Of a DNA stretch of 64,000 nt, positions 29,401 to 37,436 are shown one piece after another; position 1 is the stretch's first letter, and each line of letters starts with the position of its first letter. The notes under the pieces were generated by a model. It had not been told where the DNA came from. It ran no database searches and worked only from the letters and a program-made list of their open reading frames with translations. A program made the translations under genes and the position numbers. This DNA comes from Macrobrachium rosenbergii (Eukaryota > Arthropoda > Malacostraca > Decapoda > Palaemonidae). Location of the stretch: the NCBI RefSeq assembly GCF_040412425.1, contig NC_089753.1, positions 36,878,413 to 36,942,412 on the forward strand, given 5' to 3'.

Positions 29401-32400
29401 AACTTCCAACTGTAAGTTAAAACTGGTAGTTAAGTGAAACTGTTAGAAGTGTAAATAACTACTTTAGGATGTACCTAAAGCATCCCAACATTCAGCAAAA
29501 TTTATGTAAGGTCATTATACAAATCTAAAACTAGTTAAAGAGGAAAGGACATCTATATCTTCTTGCCTACGGTACTAAATTATATACCATGTACCTTTTT
29601 ACACTGTCATTTACTGTATTTAAAAGGGATGTCAAGGAGACTGTTTCAAAACTCCTTTAAAAGTTTAATTTCCCTTTTGCACACATACACATACACAGCA
29701 AATACAGTAGCATACAGTACTGTCCCGTACATAATGCTTTAAGGTTAAGGAAACAAAGTAAAATGAAAATTATCTATAAATAAATGCAGGAAAAGCAAAT
29801 TTACTTTAATGTATAGCATGCAAAACAAGAAACTTAACCTGAAAAAGTTTTCATACAACAGCTTTTTTCTTTATCAGAGCATTCTGTTTTATTGTACTTA
29901 AAAGCTTGCCAAGTTAATAAAAATCATGGCAAAAAAATTACTGCATACCCAAAGGTAATCAAGTACAACTGCATACTTCAAGGTTACCAGGTACAGACTC
30001 AACCTGACCTAGAGTTGACTAAGATATACCCACCTACCGTACTTGGAAAGATTGCGACTTCTTGCTAAGCTGCATGAAGAAAAGCAGACATGCACAGATA
30101 TGTGATCAGACAAAAGCAAATATATACAGTAGTTACAGTAAGAGCAACATAAACTATGACATGGTGTAAATAAAAACCTACAATACTCAATACAGTACAA
30201 AGTTGCTACCTAAAGAAAGTACAGGTGCCTCTGGTCTCAACTACGGTATTTTTGTTTTTAACGCTTTCCTTGTCTGGTAGGCATCTTGGGTTATTTACAA
30301 CTCGGGTAAGAAATTCATGACTAAAGATGTAGTTATTGGACATCACATTTTTCAAAGTATAGTAATAGTTCTGATATGATATGAAGCTGACAATTATTCA
30401 AGAAGGCATAGAATTAATGGGAAGAAAATAGTACGCTCAGAGGAACTGGTTAAATAATGAGGGCCAACGACAGAAGTTATATGAATGGAAGCAATTACTA
30501 TTGTTATATAGATAAACCAGACCACATGGTTACATTTTCAGGCTCTAATAAAATTGGTTGAATAGACTGATTCTTAACAAGGAGGCAAGAATTGTGGCAT
30601 GGAAAAAAGCTAAAGTTGGACAGCTACATAGGAAAACAATAAAAAAACTAAAGTTGGACAGCTATATAAGAAAACAATGAAAAAGACAGAAATCAATGCA
30701 TCTGCAGGTCAAGGAAGGCTGCAAAGAACTTCAAAACTGCTCCATTGTGCCACTCAAGACACTGTAGGCAGTATCCCTGACTGAGAGAAAGGAAGCAAGC
30801 TGTAAGTCCACTACAAGTAAAGATATTAAGAAACAAAAAGGCTCAGGGTTTTTCCATTCTTATACATAAACAATTTCTTTAATTCAACGGTAGCATGGGC
30901 AGTAATTCTTATGTGAGTCATGGGGTTTGACAAAATAGTTTTACAAGAGGAAGGCACCCAAACATCCATCCTTGTCGAGACTGCAAACTTGGCAGAAACC
31001 ACTTTATGCAACTTCAGTGTGGTGAAACTGTACAAAATATTTGTCTCACATGTGCAGTAATTTAATTATATGACTACAAAAGGACTCTGAGGAAGAGAGG
31101 TTTGCAAGGAAATACTGAATGGTTAGGAGTAAAACCATAAATAAAGAATTGTAATAAATTCTACAAAAATGAAAATACTAGGCAGAGTGATTTTGATTTA
31201 TTAATGTTTCGTCTCATGACCTGGCACTGTAACTGTTAGGTTATTCAGTAACACAATAATAGCAGGATTACTATGAAAAACAAATATTAAACTACCACTG
31301 AAAAACCAAAAATTAATTTTGCTACTAATTAAAAATATTAAATAGTAATATCTTTAACATATTCCATATTATCGATATTGACGTCATTTAAAATTTCTTC
31401 TACAGCACATAAAACATGGCATCACCTCTCCTCAACAAACTTAATACAATCCACTAATGTGAGCCCCACAGTAAGGGGGTTATCACAAAAACATTTTTTA
31501 ATGAAAGAACCAACATTATAATTTTACTTTGCACACAAGTCAACTGGACAAAGATGCTTAAGTACACTGTGCCTAAGGATGAGGAATGCACGCTGCAACA
31601 TGGTTACACCTGAGACACCATGAAACTCTCCTCCAAGTTCATAAGGTGATATATAAGGCCATAGTATATTTCCATACCCCCAGGATTATATATGTAATCA
31701 ACAGGTAGGTTTGCTGAAAGCAAATGGGTGTTACAGACTAATACACACACAAACAAAGCCACTCCAATATCTTCTAAAAACATAACATACACCTCACACG
31801 TCTCGAACTGTCGACCTAACCATTCAACTCTCCTCGCTGCTGGGAGAAAGGGAGCTGGTGATTTGGTACGACACATGTACACATGTGCTACCGAGGTCTA
31901 AGCGATGTCAGGCAGGGCAGCCGATCGAGGCTACGGTCTACCCCAACGCCAAATCCAAGTCCTTCAAAAGAAGGCATCGTGCTTACCCCATATAAAAAAT
32001 GAGACAGCACATTAAACAAAGAAGAAGAAGTATATTTCCATACTGATAAATGGCCATTAAAATCCCAATCTCAACATCAACCTTGGCCAAGGGCTTACAT
32101 CAGAGGGACAATACACTTGGCCAAAATTCCTTCAGTGCAAAAATAAAAACATTACTAATACAAGCTTCACTGTCTGGTACCTAGCCCCGCCTACCCTGAG
32201 GTAGAGGTGGTCTGAACATCCCCAAAACCTACAGATATTATCCAAATGACTTCCTACAACAAAATAAGTTTCATTAATTTTACAATTTTTCTACTTTTGA
32301 CATTACTGTAAATATCTTCAGAACTAAAATAGTGGACTATCTCCCTTTTTTGTGTGCTGATTCATAACTTTTCAAAAGTGCAATACACTTCAAAAGATCT

Positions 32401-33442
32401 CTAATTTTCATTCTAAACACCTATTTCTCACATTTAACATCACAGAAAAACTCAATCTTATAGAGTAAACACTTAACCCAACTCCTGAAAACTATCCAAT
32501 ATGACTTTTAAGCCTTCCTTTAAGTCTGGTAATCCAGAAATACCAGTCAAATTATCACCACTACCATCACTAACATTCTGATAAAAATTTCCCTGTATGA
32601 TGTCAGGCATGAAACCAGTCTTCTCCAAATCTTATGCACTTTCTGCCTGGATAGACATAATAGTATTAGGTAAGCAAGTTACAACCAATGAAGAGGCCAT
32701 TCACGTGATGCTAATTTCACATTGAAGGGGCCCATCATCAGTTAACCTGTACTGCAATTTAGACTGCTAAAAACAGCAGCTGTCTGGTTAAGCTACATAA
32801 TAACAATAATGTTGCAATGAGCAGTAGAAACTGGAAGTTGAAGCATTAGCAACACTTATTAATTCTTTAATAGGTCTGGAAAACATAATATAGCAATGTC
32901 CCTACCAAAGACTACCAATGGAACAATGATCTAGTTAGGACAGAAATAACTAATGCACACAGAGGGGAAACACATCTGAGGGCAATAATAATACAAAAAG
33001 GTAATAATTAAAAAAAATAAGGACCACACAATTTTCACTTACAACTGTATGCTACTAATAACATAATTCCACAAAAACATGATCTACTTTATACTATACA
33101 AAAACCAAAATCTAGTATTTTGTACAATTCTTCCACAATATAACTACAATCCTTCACAATTAATCACCACTTTCTAAGCATCAACAGAATGCTCAATTAA
33201 AACAAAATCAATACAAAGCTCTGCAGACAAACTGAAAAAGTTTTCTGTACTTACGATATAGTAAAACTCTTGAGTGCTGGGCTGTCATCCTTTTTAGTGC
33301 TATTTCTTATGAAAAAATAGTAAACTGAAACACCTGCTAGCATGACCAGCAGCATGACATCTAGTGTGCTAACCAAGGGTTCGTCAACTTCATCAGCTAC
33401 ATTTGCTGCAGCCTCTATTATCTTTTCAGGTCCTCCTTCCAT
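5343..33442 (-). CDS. NADPH-cytochrome P450 reductase (complete, 13 coding exons)
   Basis: FAD/FMN flavoprotein of the endoplasmic reticulum that passes electrons from NADPH to microsomal cytochromes P450, haem oxygenase and related acceptors. Thirteen exons join in phase to 684 residues, the usual length for the family. A hydrophobic anchor lies at about 27-46. The FMN domain shows GSQTGT (92-97), [12 protein letters not shown] (145-156) and GLGNKTYEH (179-187). The FAD site RYYS is at 463-466. The NADPH site shows GPGTG (539-543), SR with a nearby Lys (602-608) and CGD (636-638). The C-terminus is DVWS with Trp683, which stacks on FAD in characterised homologues. No key residue is missing. 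Intron phases are 2,0,0,0,0,2,0,0,2,1,0,2 and sizes run from 139 bp to 10.5 kb. The start is ATG 33442, just inside a good acceptor; an in-frame ATG at 33463 would add seven residues if no splice occurs there. Confidence 0.96.
5881..5948. repeat. (ATT)n/(AAT)n array
   Basis: ATT units switch to AAT units near 5916, making the array self-complementary. A related shorter ATT array lies at 6432-6472. Confidence 0.85.
6041..6295. repeat. inverted-repeat pair, Penelope-like terminal sequence
   Basis: Arm 6041-6097 and arm 6238-6295 are imperfect reverse complements sharing TTTATTATCCC and AGTAGTCCATGCTAT-type blocks. The phrase in which a trinucleotide-like ACGTTT/TGGTTT follows TTATTATCCC resembles termini of Penelope-like retroelements, but no coding part is present. 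Confidence 0.45.
6800..7078 (+). repeat. dispersed repeat, decapod-type
   Basis: Contains TAGGCCAAAGGCCAAGCACT, then GGGACCTATGAGGTCATTCA, and ends with GCACCGCATGAGGTGC-like sequence. I recognise this as a high-copy interspersed family seen in decapod sequences; class (SINE or MITE) unknown. It has no coding capacity. Confidence 0.6.
7615..8405. mobile_element. long palindromic MITE (foldback)
   Basis: The ends match as inverted repeats (TTGTGTGTGCAGGGCT at 7619 and its complement ending at 8400), followed inward by TTTAAAGATAT-type and AATTTACC-type matches. The centre is a hairpin with arms of about 34 bases and a 4-base loop (7985-8057). The whole unit therefore reads as an imperfect palindrome of about 784 bp. 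I found no clear target-site duplication and no transposase. Confidence 0.75.
7855..7926. repeat. two-copy tandem duplication
   Basis: GTAAACAGAACGACATTCAC followed by GAAACTTCTTACG occurs twice; the first copy carries an extra GAAC. It lies inside the palindromic element. Confidence 0.75.
8447..8775. mobile_element. Tigger/pogo-type MITE, 329 bp
   Basis: Terminal inverted repeats begin CAGTAAACCCCCGTATTTGCG-like and end with its complement (CGCAAATATGGGGGG...CACTG), flanked by TA on both sides (8445-8446, 8776-8777). TA targets and CAGT termini with a C-run followed by CG are typical of Tigger elements. No transposase is present, so it needed one in trans. Confidence 0.75.
8945..9004. repeat. 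perfect 30-bp tandem duplication (2 copies)
   Basis: Two identical copies of the unit starting GATGACATCATGCTTCATAA, back to back. Confidence 0.95.
9277..9398 (-). CDS. P450 reductase coding exon 12
   Basis: Acceptor ATTTCAG, donor GTAAGT. Contains [12 protein letters not shown], whose Arg and Lys recognise the NADPH 2'-phosphate in homologues, and the start of the YVCGD motif, split across the intron. Confidence 0.95.
9539..9645 (-). CDS. P450 reductase coding exon 11
   Basis: Acceptor TTTTCATAG, donor GTATTG. Codes [19 protein letters not shown], the conserved YFGCR NADPH-domain segment. Confidence 0.95.
10061..10148. repeat. perfect 44-bp tandem duplication (2 copies)
   Basis: Unit starting TCCTATATCACATAAATATG and ending AATATGACC is present twice without a mismatch. 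Confidence 0.95.
10180..10940 (+). pseudogene. decayed Tigger/pogo transposase (internally deleted)
   Basis: Plus-strand fragments in different frames resemble a Tigger transposase: HVKEYAPG, then [11 protein letters not shown] (end of the CENP-B-type helix-turn-helix region), then [11 protein letters not shown], which matches the FKASxGWFxRFK motif. A C-terminal-like part follows ([12 protein letters not shown]). The catalytic DDE core appears to be absent. Stops and frameshifts throughout. Assignment rests on motif memory, not a search. Confidence 0.55.
10551..10640. repeat. perfect 45-bp tandem duplication (2 copies)
   Basis: Unit starting TGAGGAAGAGGAGCAGCCAC and ending TATGAAGGTT is duplicated exactly inside the Tigger relic. 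Confidence 0.95.
11476..11579 (-). CDS. P450 reductase coding exon 10 (NADPH loop)
   Basis: Acceptor TTTACACAG, donor GTAAGA. Contains [18 protein letters not shown], the NADPH-binding loop. Confidence 0.96.
11580..12596. other. P450 reductase intron 9, no feature recognised
   Basis: AT-rich intron without repeats or conserved coding stretches that I can identify. Confidence 0.6.
12597..12757 (-). CDS. P450 reductase coding exon 9
   Basis: Acceptor TTTTGCAG, donor GTGAGT. Codes the strand [15 protein letters not shown] and the G-V-C-T-T-Y-L FAD pyrophosphate motif. Confidence 0.95.
12897..13094 (-). CDS. P450 reductase coding exon 8 (FAD site)
   Basis: Acceptor TTTATAG, donor GTAAAT, 66 codons. 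Contains [16 protein letters not shown], the FAD isoalloxazine and hydride-transfer motif. Confidence 0.96.
13391..13643 (-). CDS. P450 reductase coding exon 7
   Basis: Acceptor ATCTTACAG, donor GTAAGT, 84 whole codons. Begins [15 protein letters not shown], the conserved start of the FAD-domain core, and ends at [10 protein letters not shown] in the connecting domain. Confidence 0.96.
13644..14454. other. P450 reductase intron 6, no feature recognised
   Basis: Ordinary AT-rich intron sequence; nothing recognised on either strand. Confidence 0.6.
14455..14588 (-). CDS. P450 reductase coding exon 6
   Basis: Acceptor AATTTCAG, donor GTATGT. Codes [11 protein letters not shown] through [13 protein letters not shown]; ends inside an Arg codon completed by exon 7. 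Confidence 0.95.
14841..14886. repeat. 23-bp tandem duplication
   Basis: GGCTGGGTGGGGTGTTCTTT occurs twice in succession. A shorter 18-bp duplication (CCAAAAGCCCTATTAAA) lies at about 15220-15257. Confidence 0.85.
15741..15782. repeat. near-perfect 19-bp-stem hairpin
   Basis: Arm 15741-15759 and arm 15764-15782 are complementary over 19 bases with one G-T pair, around a 4-base loop TGTC. Confidence 0.9.
16530..17330. mobile_element. Tigger/pogo-type element, 801 bp, nested
   Basis: Begins CAGTCGACCCCCGACTATTCG and ends with ATACCAGGGGTCTACTG, flanked by TA (16528-16529, 17331-17332). It has the same terminal style and TA target as the element at 8447. Inside the right half, a unit of about 80-90 bp (GGTATATTTGGTGTCTGAAC...) is present twice (about 17110-17180 and 17190-17255). 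Confidence 0.7.
18051..18182 (-). CDS. P450 reductase coding exon 5
   Basis: Acceptor TTTTAAAG, donor GTAAGA, 44 codons. Covers the linker from the FMN domain to the FAD domain, ending in [11 protein letters not shown]. Confidence 0.95.
18516..18686 (-). CDS. P450 reductase coding exon 4
   Basis: Acceptor TTTTCAG, donor GTAAGT, 57 codons. Contains [10 protein letters not shown] and the acidic stretch [13 protein letters not shown], which closes the FMN domain and contributes to P450 contact in known homologues. Confidence 0.96.
18687..21015. other. P450 reductase intron 3
   Basis: Mainly a decayed Tigger transposase (19080-20480). The rest is AT-rich without recognisable features. Confidence 0.6.
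19080..20480 (+). pseudogene. decayed Tigger/pogo transposase
   Basis: Plus-strand translation in shifting frames gives [18 protein letters not shown] sequence (pieces interrupted by frameshift), then [25 protein letters not shown] and LPFKILLI...IKVIYLPP, paralleling the DDE core of Tigger proteins (NxDET, LIxHSENPRALK, LLxVDNAPGH, vxfLPPNTTS). The third block reads LTNALS instead of the DNAPGH type, so the second catalytic Asp is lost. A proline-rich low-complexity stretch (CTC repeat, 20333-20357) may be its C-terminal tail. Multiple stops; inactive. Confidence 0.6.
21016..21198 (-). CDS. P450 reductase coding exon 3
   Basis: Acceptor TTCGTAG, donor GTATGT, 61 codons in phase 0. Contains [12 protein letters not shown], the second FMN-binding loop. 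Confidence 0.95.
21199..22569. other. P450 reductase intron 2
   Basis: Holds a decayed LINE reverse transcriptase C-terminus (about 21235-21800); nothing else recognised. Confidence 0.6.
21235..21800 (+). pseudogene. decayed LINE reverse transcriptase, C-terminal part
   Basis: In the plus frame the sequence reads [20 protein letters not shown], followed by [19 protein letters not shown]. This parallels the FADDIVL...TREELExxLERWRxALExxGMKISxxKTEYM region of LINE reverse transcriptases. Later fragments match the LKGKVY...LYG and RMLRWM...IRNEYI segments. Many stops and frameshifts. RTE or a related clade is likely but not certain. Confidence 0.6.
22570..22726 (-). CDS. P450 reductase coding exon 2 (FMN phosphate loop)
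   Basis: Acceptor TTGCAG, donor GTAAGG. Codes residues 63-115, including [11 protein letters not shown], the loop that grips the FMN phosphate. Completes the split Ser codon from exon 1. Confidence 0.95.
23080..23296 (-). mobile_element. tRNA-derived SINE
   Basis: On the minus strand the head reads TGGTAGCTCAGGGG (A-box-like, 23289-23276) and about 30 bases later GGAATTCGATTGC (B-box-like, 23245-23233), the RNA polymerase III internal promoter layout of a tRNA. It then passes into a non-tRNA body with CGTCTGTAAATGGGTACC. The head cannot fold as a proper tRNA by eye, so a SINE is preferred over a tRNA gene. Confidence 0.6.
23562..23589. repeat. (CA)n microsatellite
   Basis: About 14 CA units with one interruption. 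Confidence 0.9.
25200..25620 (-). pseudogene. decayed non-LTR reverse transcriptase, C-terminal end
   Basis: The minus strand encodes [20 protein letters not shown] and further on [20 protein letters not shown]. The LWNSLPxxV motif near the C-terminus is a hallmark of CR1/Jockey-like LINE polyproteins. The upstream catalytic part is missing or scrambled. Confidence 0.55.
26864..26886. repeat. 23-base A run
   Basis: Uninterrupted A tract; it may mark the tail of an old retroposed sequence, but no source body was recognised next to it. Confidence 0.8.
31780..32035 (+). mobile_element. SINE-like repeat with AAG tail
   Basis: The body contains TGCTACCGAGGTCTAAGCGA and TCGAGGCTACGGTCTACCCC, and ends CATTAAACAAAGAAGAAGAAG. 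The simple AAG tail and the style of the preceding AAAAAATGAGACAGCAC are typical of short interspersed elements. Boundaries approximate. Confidence 0.45.
33255..33442 (-). CDS. P450 reductase coding exon 1 (anchor)
   Basis: Encodes residues 1-62: acidic N-terminus, then the single membrane helix (about 27-46) and a short Lys/Asp linker. It ends with donor GTAAGT after two bases of a Ser codon. Just upstream, TCCTCTGTTTTCAG ends at 33444, so the exon probably starts at 33443 with one untranslated base before the ATG. Confidence 0.9.
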
Positions 33443-33529
33443 TCTGAAAACAGAGGATGACATTTGGTATAGGAAAGTATAGAAATTTATAAATTTTTTA
33501 ACAGATACAAATCAGAATGGGAAGCCACT

Positions 33530-33591
33530 CCCTCACCTGGTATTGGACAATATTAAAGATCCCTCACCTGGTATTGGACAATATTAAAGAT
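33530..33591. repeat. perfect 31-bp tandem duplication (2 copies)
   Basis: Unit CCCTCACCTGGTATTGGACA plus 11 more bases is present twice exactly, just upstream of the first coding exon. Confidence 0.95.
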
Positions 33592-34566
33592 ATGTTACAA
33601 CCTGTTTAGCCCCTATTTTTCAGGGAGCAGAGACACTCCTATGCTACAGCTTGTAATACTTGCGCATGAAAAGTTACGTTCTTATAAAGCTCTCCATGAC
33701 CATGACCTAATAAAGGCAAGACTTTCCATAGCAATTGAGGTAAAGTTTTCCTGATAACCTCCTTAATCTATGAAGCAGTTGTGTGGAAGACTATCTGATG
33801 CATGTTACAGGATGTAACAGTAAAATCCAATTGGTGTTTTCTAGTAAACCTCATCGCCCATTGCAACCTCTTGCTTAAAACTGGGTACAATAAGGAATCC
33901 TGTGACTTCCAAATAAAATCCAAAGGTAACAGTTACTGGTGTAAAATTGTTAAGTTTTCTTGTCAATTACACCTTCAACATTAACCCCAGTAAGAAGAAA
34001 ATCCCAGAACACTTCAACTCACTCATGTGAGTCTTGCAACAAGAAACCGTACAGATCACTACACTAAAATCTGTCTGGTCACAACAGAAATCATCTTAAA
34101 ATACAAGTCCTTCAGCGAAACACCCAAGGGCTAATATAGGGAGCAAATGAAGCTGTAGAGGATTGATGGCAGGTCCTGTTTCAAAAGTTTCTTCATGAAC
34201 AGCAAAAACTATATTAGATAAGCTCTACAGCAAAAATTATATTAGATAATTATATCAGATAACCTCTACAGTATCCAAGCCACTTGCTTACACTGGGAGA
34301 GGTAGAGGGCACACCTCTCAGTGGCCTCCTACAATCCTCTTAGAAGCTAAGAGAGTATTACCTTCCAAGGATTACATGAAAACCTACAAGCATGGAAATA
34401 AGATTTAAGAGTTTCTGGTAAAACTGACCAAAGTGAGGCCATCATAATTTGAGAAACGAAAGTAGTTCCTTGACAGGTGCACTAGAGATAAAAAATAAAG
34501 CTGGCACAATGATCCTGCTATTATACAATCAGTAAGTATCACTGGATCTGACAAAGAATACTCAGT

Positions 34567-34653
34567 AAAATGCTGGAAGCAAACTTTCAAAATCATCCTA
34601 CAAGTGCATTAAAATGCTGGAAGCAAACTTTCAAAATCATCCTACAAGTGCAT
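34567..34653. repeat. perfect 44-bp tandem duplication (2 copies)
   Basis: Unit starting AAAATGCTGGAAGCAAACTT is repeated with no mismatch over the shared length. Confidence 0.95.
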
Positions 34654-35337
34654 AGTCCATCAGATTTTCCATGCTGCTACATAAAGTGATGAATGGTTAG
34701 AAACGAGATCCTTCACAGAATTTTCGTTAAGAGTGATCATTCTGAAAAACTGAGCTCTAACTTCCCGCTGAAAGGACCTCTTATCGAGGTGCACAACTCG
34801 AGACAAATTATGGAAGGTGGCCAATATCCCTGGCCTTTACCCCCACTACTGTCCACCCTTCTATACAATCCTACAATGTTTTGGAAACATTCTTTACCTT
34901 AAAAAAACCCAGTAGGGTACCTCTTCTGAGGAACTAAATCCCTGGATTGTTAAGTTCGTGAAACATGGGTTCTATTAATACACTTATTACAAGGAAATTA
35001 TGATAGGGAAGTACTGTATTTGCCAAGAAAAATTCTGGCTCCATGATAGATGGCCACTATTCAGACAAATGGTTTCATTCTAGAGTAAGAAAAAGAATAA
35101 TTAGAATGTTTTACATCAGGCTGCAGCTATTCTTCCTGGTATTCGGCTGCAGTTCCAGTATTACCATCATCTTTGCGGTGTGACCAGTCTCCCATTTGTA
35201 GTTGCATTACCATTACCTTTGCAGTGCAACCAGGCTCTCATTTGTAGTTATATAACAGCTTTTTTAAGCAATTATAATGATGTTCCACTGATTAGCAACA
35301 ATTCTCACCTAAATAGTTATGTACAGTACTGTTAAAG

Positions 35338-35560
35338 TTAAGTATACCTTAGTTTAACCAGACCACTGAGCTGATTAACAGCTCTCCTAGGGCTGGCCCG
35401 AAGGATTAGACTTATTTTACGTGGCTAAGAACCAACTGGTTACTTAGCAACAGGACCTACAGCTTATGGTGGAATCCGAACCACATTATAGTGAGAAATG
35501 AATTTCTATCACCAGAAATAAATTCCTCTAACTCTTCATCAGCTGGCCAGGGAACTGTGC
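35338..35560 (-). mobile_element. SINE copy (minus orientation)
   Basis: Matches the copy at 36003-36215 as its reverse complement: CTGAGCTGATTAACAGCTCT, GGGCTGGCCCGAAGGATTAG and CACCAGAAATAAATTCCTCT. I recognise the body as a high-copy decapod SINE; the tRNA-like head is missing or decayed here. Confidence 0.65.
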
Positions 35561-36002
35561 TATATCTGATTTGGCTATAGGTTTAAATGAAACGTATACC
35601 CTGTATTATTATAACACTGCTATGCTTAAAATTATATTGTTGATGTACTGACGTGCCAGTGTTCTAGACAAAGTATAATACTGTACAATAACACAATTAT
35701 GGTACTGGTGTACACACAAGGAATGACAGTTATGACTGGGAAACTTCAAAGGAAATCAGCTGTTTAGACATGCCATCCAGCAGCCAAGGACAAAGACATT
35801 CTTACAACTGGACTTATAAAGCTCTGTGTGCAGAGTGAAGGCGACCCACATCATTCTAACTTAAGGACAATACACGACTGTGCCTGAGGTCAGAAGTTGC
35901 CATCCCAACCTTCTCATACTAATTTTTTACAGGGTGCTTTATTATCGATGAATATATATACTTTAATTCTGTATGCAGTTCTTAGTACGGGCAAATCTCC
36001 GA

Positions 36003-36215
36003 CCGGCCAATGAAGAATAAGTGGAATTTATTTCTGGTGATAGAAATTCATTTCTCGCTATAATGTGGTTCGGATTCCACAATAAGCTGTAGGTCCCGTT
36101 GCTAGGTAACCAATTGGTTCTTAGCCACGTAAAATAAATCTAATCCTTCGGGCCAGCCCTAGGAGAGCTGTTAATCAGCTCAGTGGTCTGGTTAAACTAA
36201 GATATACTTAACTTA
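36003..36215 (+). mobile_element. SINE copy (plus orientation)
   Basis: Starts at CGGCCAATGAAGAATAAG and runs through TTGGTTCTTAGCCACGTAAA to CAGTGGTCTGGTTAAACTAA. Its 5' end shows ACCGGCC, where the tRNA-like head of the full family would join, but the head is lost. Together with 35338-35560 it forms a large inverted repeat. Confidence 0.65.
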
Positions 36216-37310
36216 GTATGGGCATGGGGGTTAGGGTGAGACATGACAGTGACCAGTTACCACAAAATAAAACAGTATGGCTGGGGGCCTGTTATAACAA
36301 ACGTTGAAAATATAGAGTAAAAATGTCTATCTGTTGTTACCAATTAGGACTAAATAGAATTGGGTGTCAAGGGCAATAGTCCATTCACTGACAGGTTAAG
36401 ATTAGAACAATGACAATACATTCAACAGTTTGCGTATAATGGTGCTATACAGATCACGTCTGCCCAAACACACTGGCAGCTTTGTAAATCTGATTCCTGT
36501 GTTACCAGGATGACTGAAGCATGAATGAGCATGATTTACCTCAACAGAATAGGCTACAGAAAGTCAATGCCCCCAGCTGACGCAACTGTGTTCTTTGTTA
36601 CCAATGCAAAAACACTTATTGAGATTATTAAGGTAAATAATCAAGAAACACCATATCTGAACTCATAGGTGCCTTGAGAATAAGCTACCCTAAAACAAAT
36701 TCATTCTTTTGCATAATCCGTCACTGGAATAAAAGAATATCAATAAATTATGACTGCCACCCAGTATGCCTTTTCCATGGGCTATGGGCACTTGTCATTT
36801 AACCTAAACTACACTAGGCTACATAAACTTACCAATACTTGCTAGAGCTATGTGGATTTGCCCAGGAAGTTGAAAAGGATACCATGTGACCTACCCAAGC
36901 ACTGACCAACCCCGGCATTTCTCAAGGTCATCGCGAGCCTAGGGTACAGGACCCTAGCTCGAGTGATAGCATACGTACCCAAAACTTAATCGGCGTTAGA
37001 TATCAAAACCTGTCTTTAAAATACACGATTTACTTGTAAATCTACAACAATGCTACAATCACGGAAGAAATCGTTGAAATGGGGCTAATTCAAAGCAACG
37101 CAAAGTTGGAGTGTATGCTGCGAAGTCTTGATATACAAAGCACAAATGATCCTAGCAACCCACATTACATAAATCGCCCTGTCCTGCTCTGTCAACGAAA
37201 TAAGATGAAGTCATACGAACCTTCCCTCGATTTCTTCAACTGCAGCAAAAAAGGACTGGGCCAGCAACGTTTAAAATGGAAAAAAAAGGTGTAGCGGAGA
37301 CCGATCTTAC

Positions 37311-37436
37311 GTAACCGATTAGTACCTAAATGCACCGAGTCTCATTCAACACTGAGGAGGAGAACCTGAGGAGGTTACGGCCGAGCTGAGGAAGAACCCG
37401 ACGCACAGCTGATCACTACTATGGCGATGCAGTGAG
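37311..37436 (-). promoter_or_regulatory. candidate non-coding first exon and promoter of P450 reductase
   Basis: The good acceptor at 33444 implies an upstream exon. The best candidate I can see ends at 37311 with donor GTAAGA, lies in locally GC-richer sequence, and has an A/T-rich box (CATAAAAC, minus strand, 37454-37461) about 25 bases before a TCACTC initiator-like site inside a perfect 14-bp palindrome at 37435-37448. This is inference; transcript data would decide. Confidence 0.3.

Larger units (their letters stand above)
22727..33254. other. P450 reductase intron 1 (10.5 kb)
   Basis: Contains a tRNA-derived SINE (about 23080-23296), a (CA)n array (23562-23589), a decayed RT fragment on the minus strand (25200-25620), a 23-A run (26864-26886), near-duplicate lines at 30600-30680 and a SINE-like repeat ending in AAG units (31780-32035). 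The stretches 23600-25190, 25630-30590 and 32040-33250 showed nothing I recognise. Confidence 0.6.
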
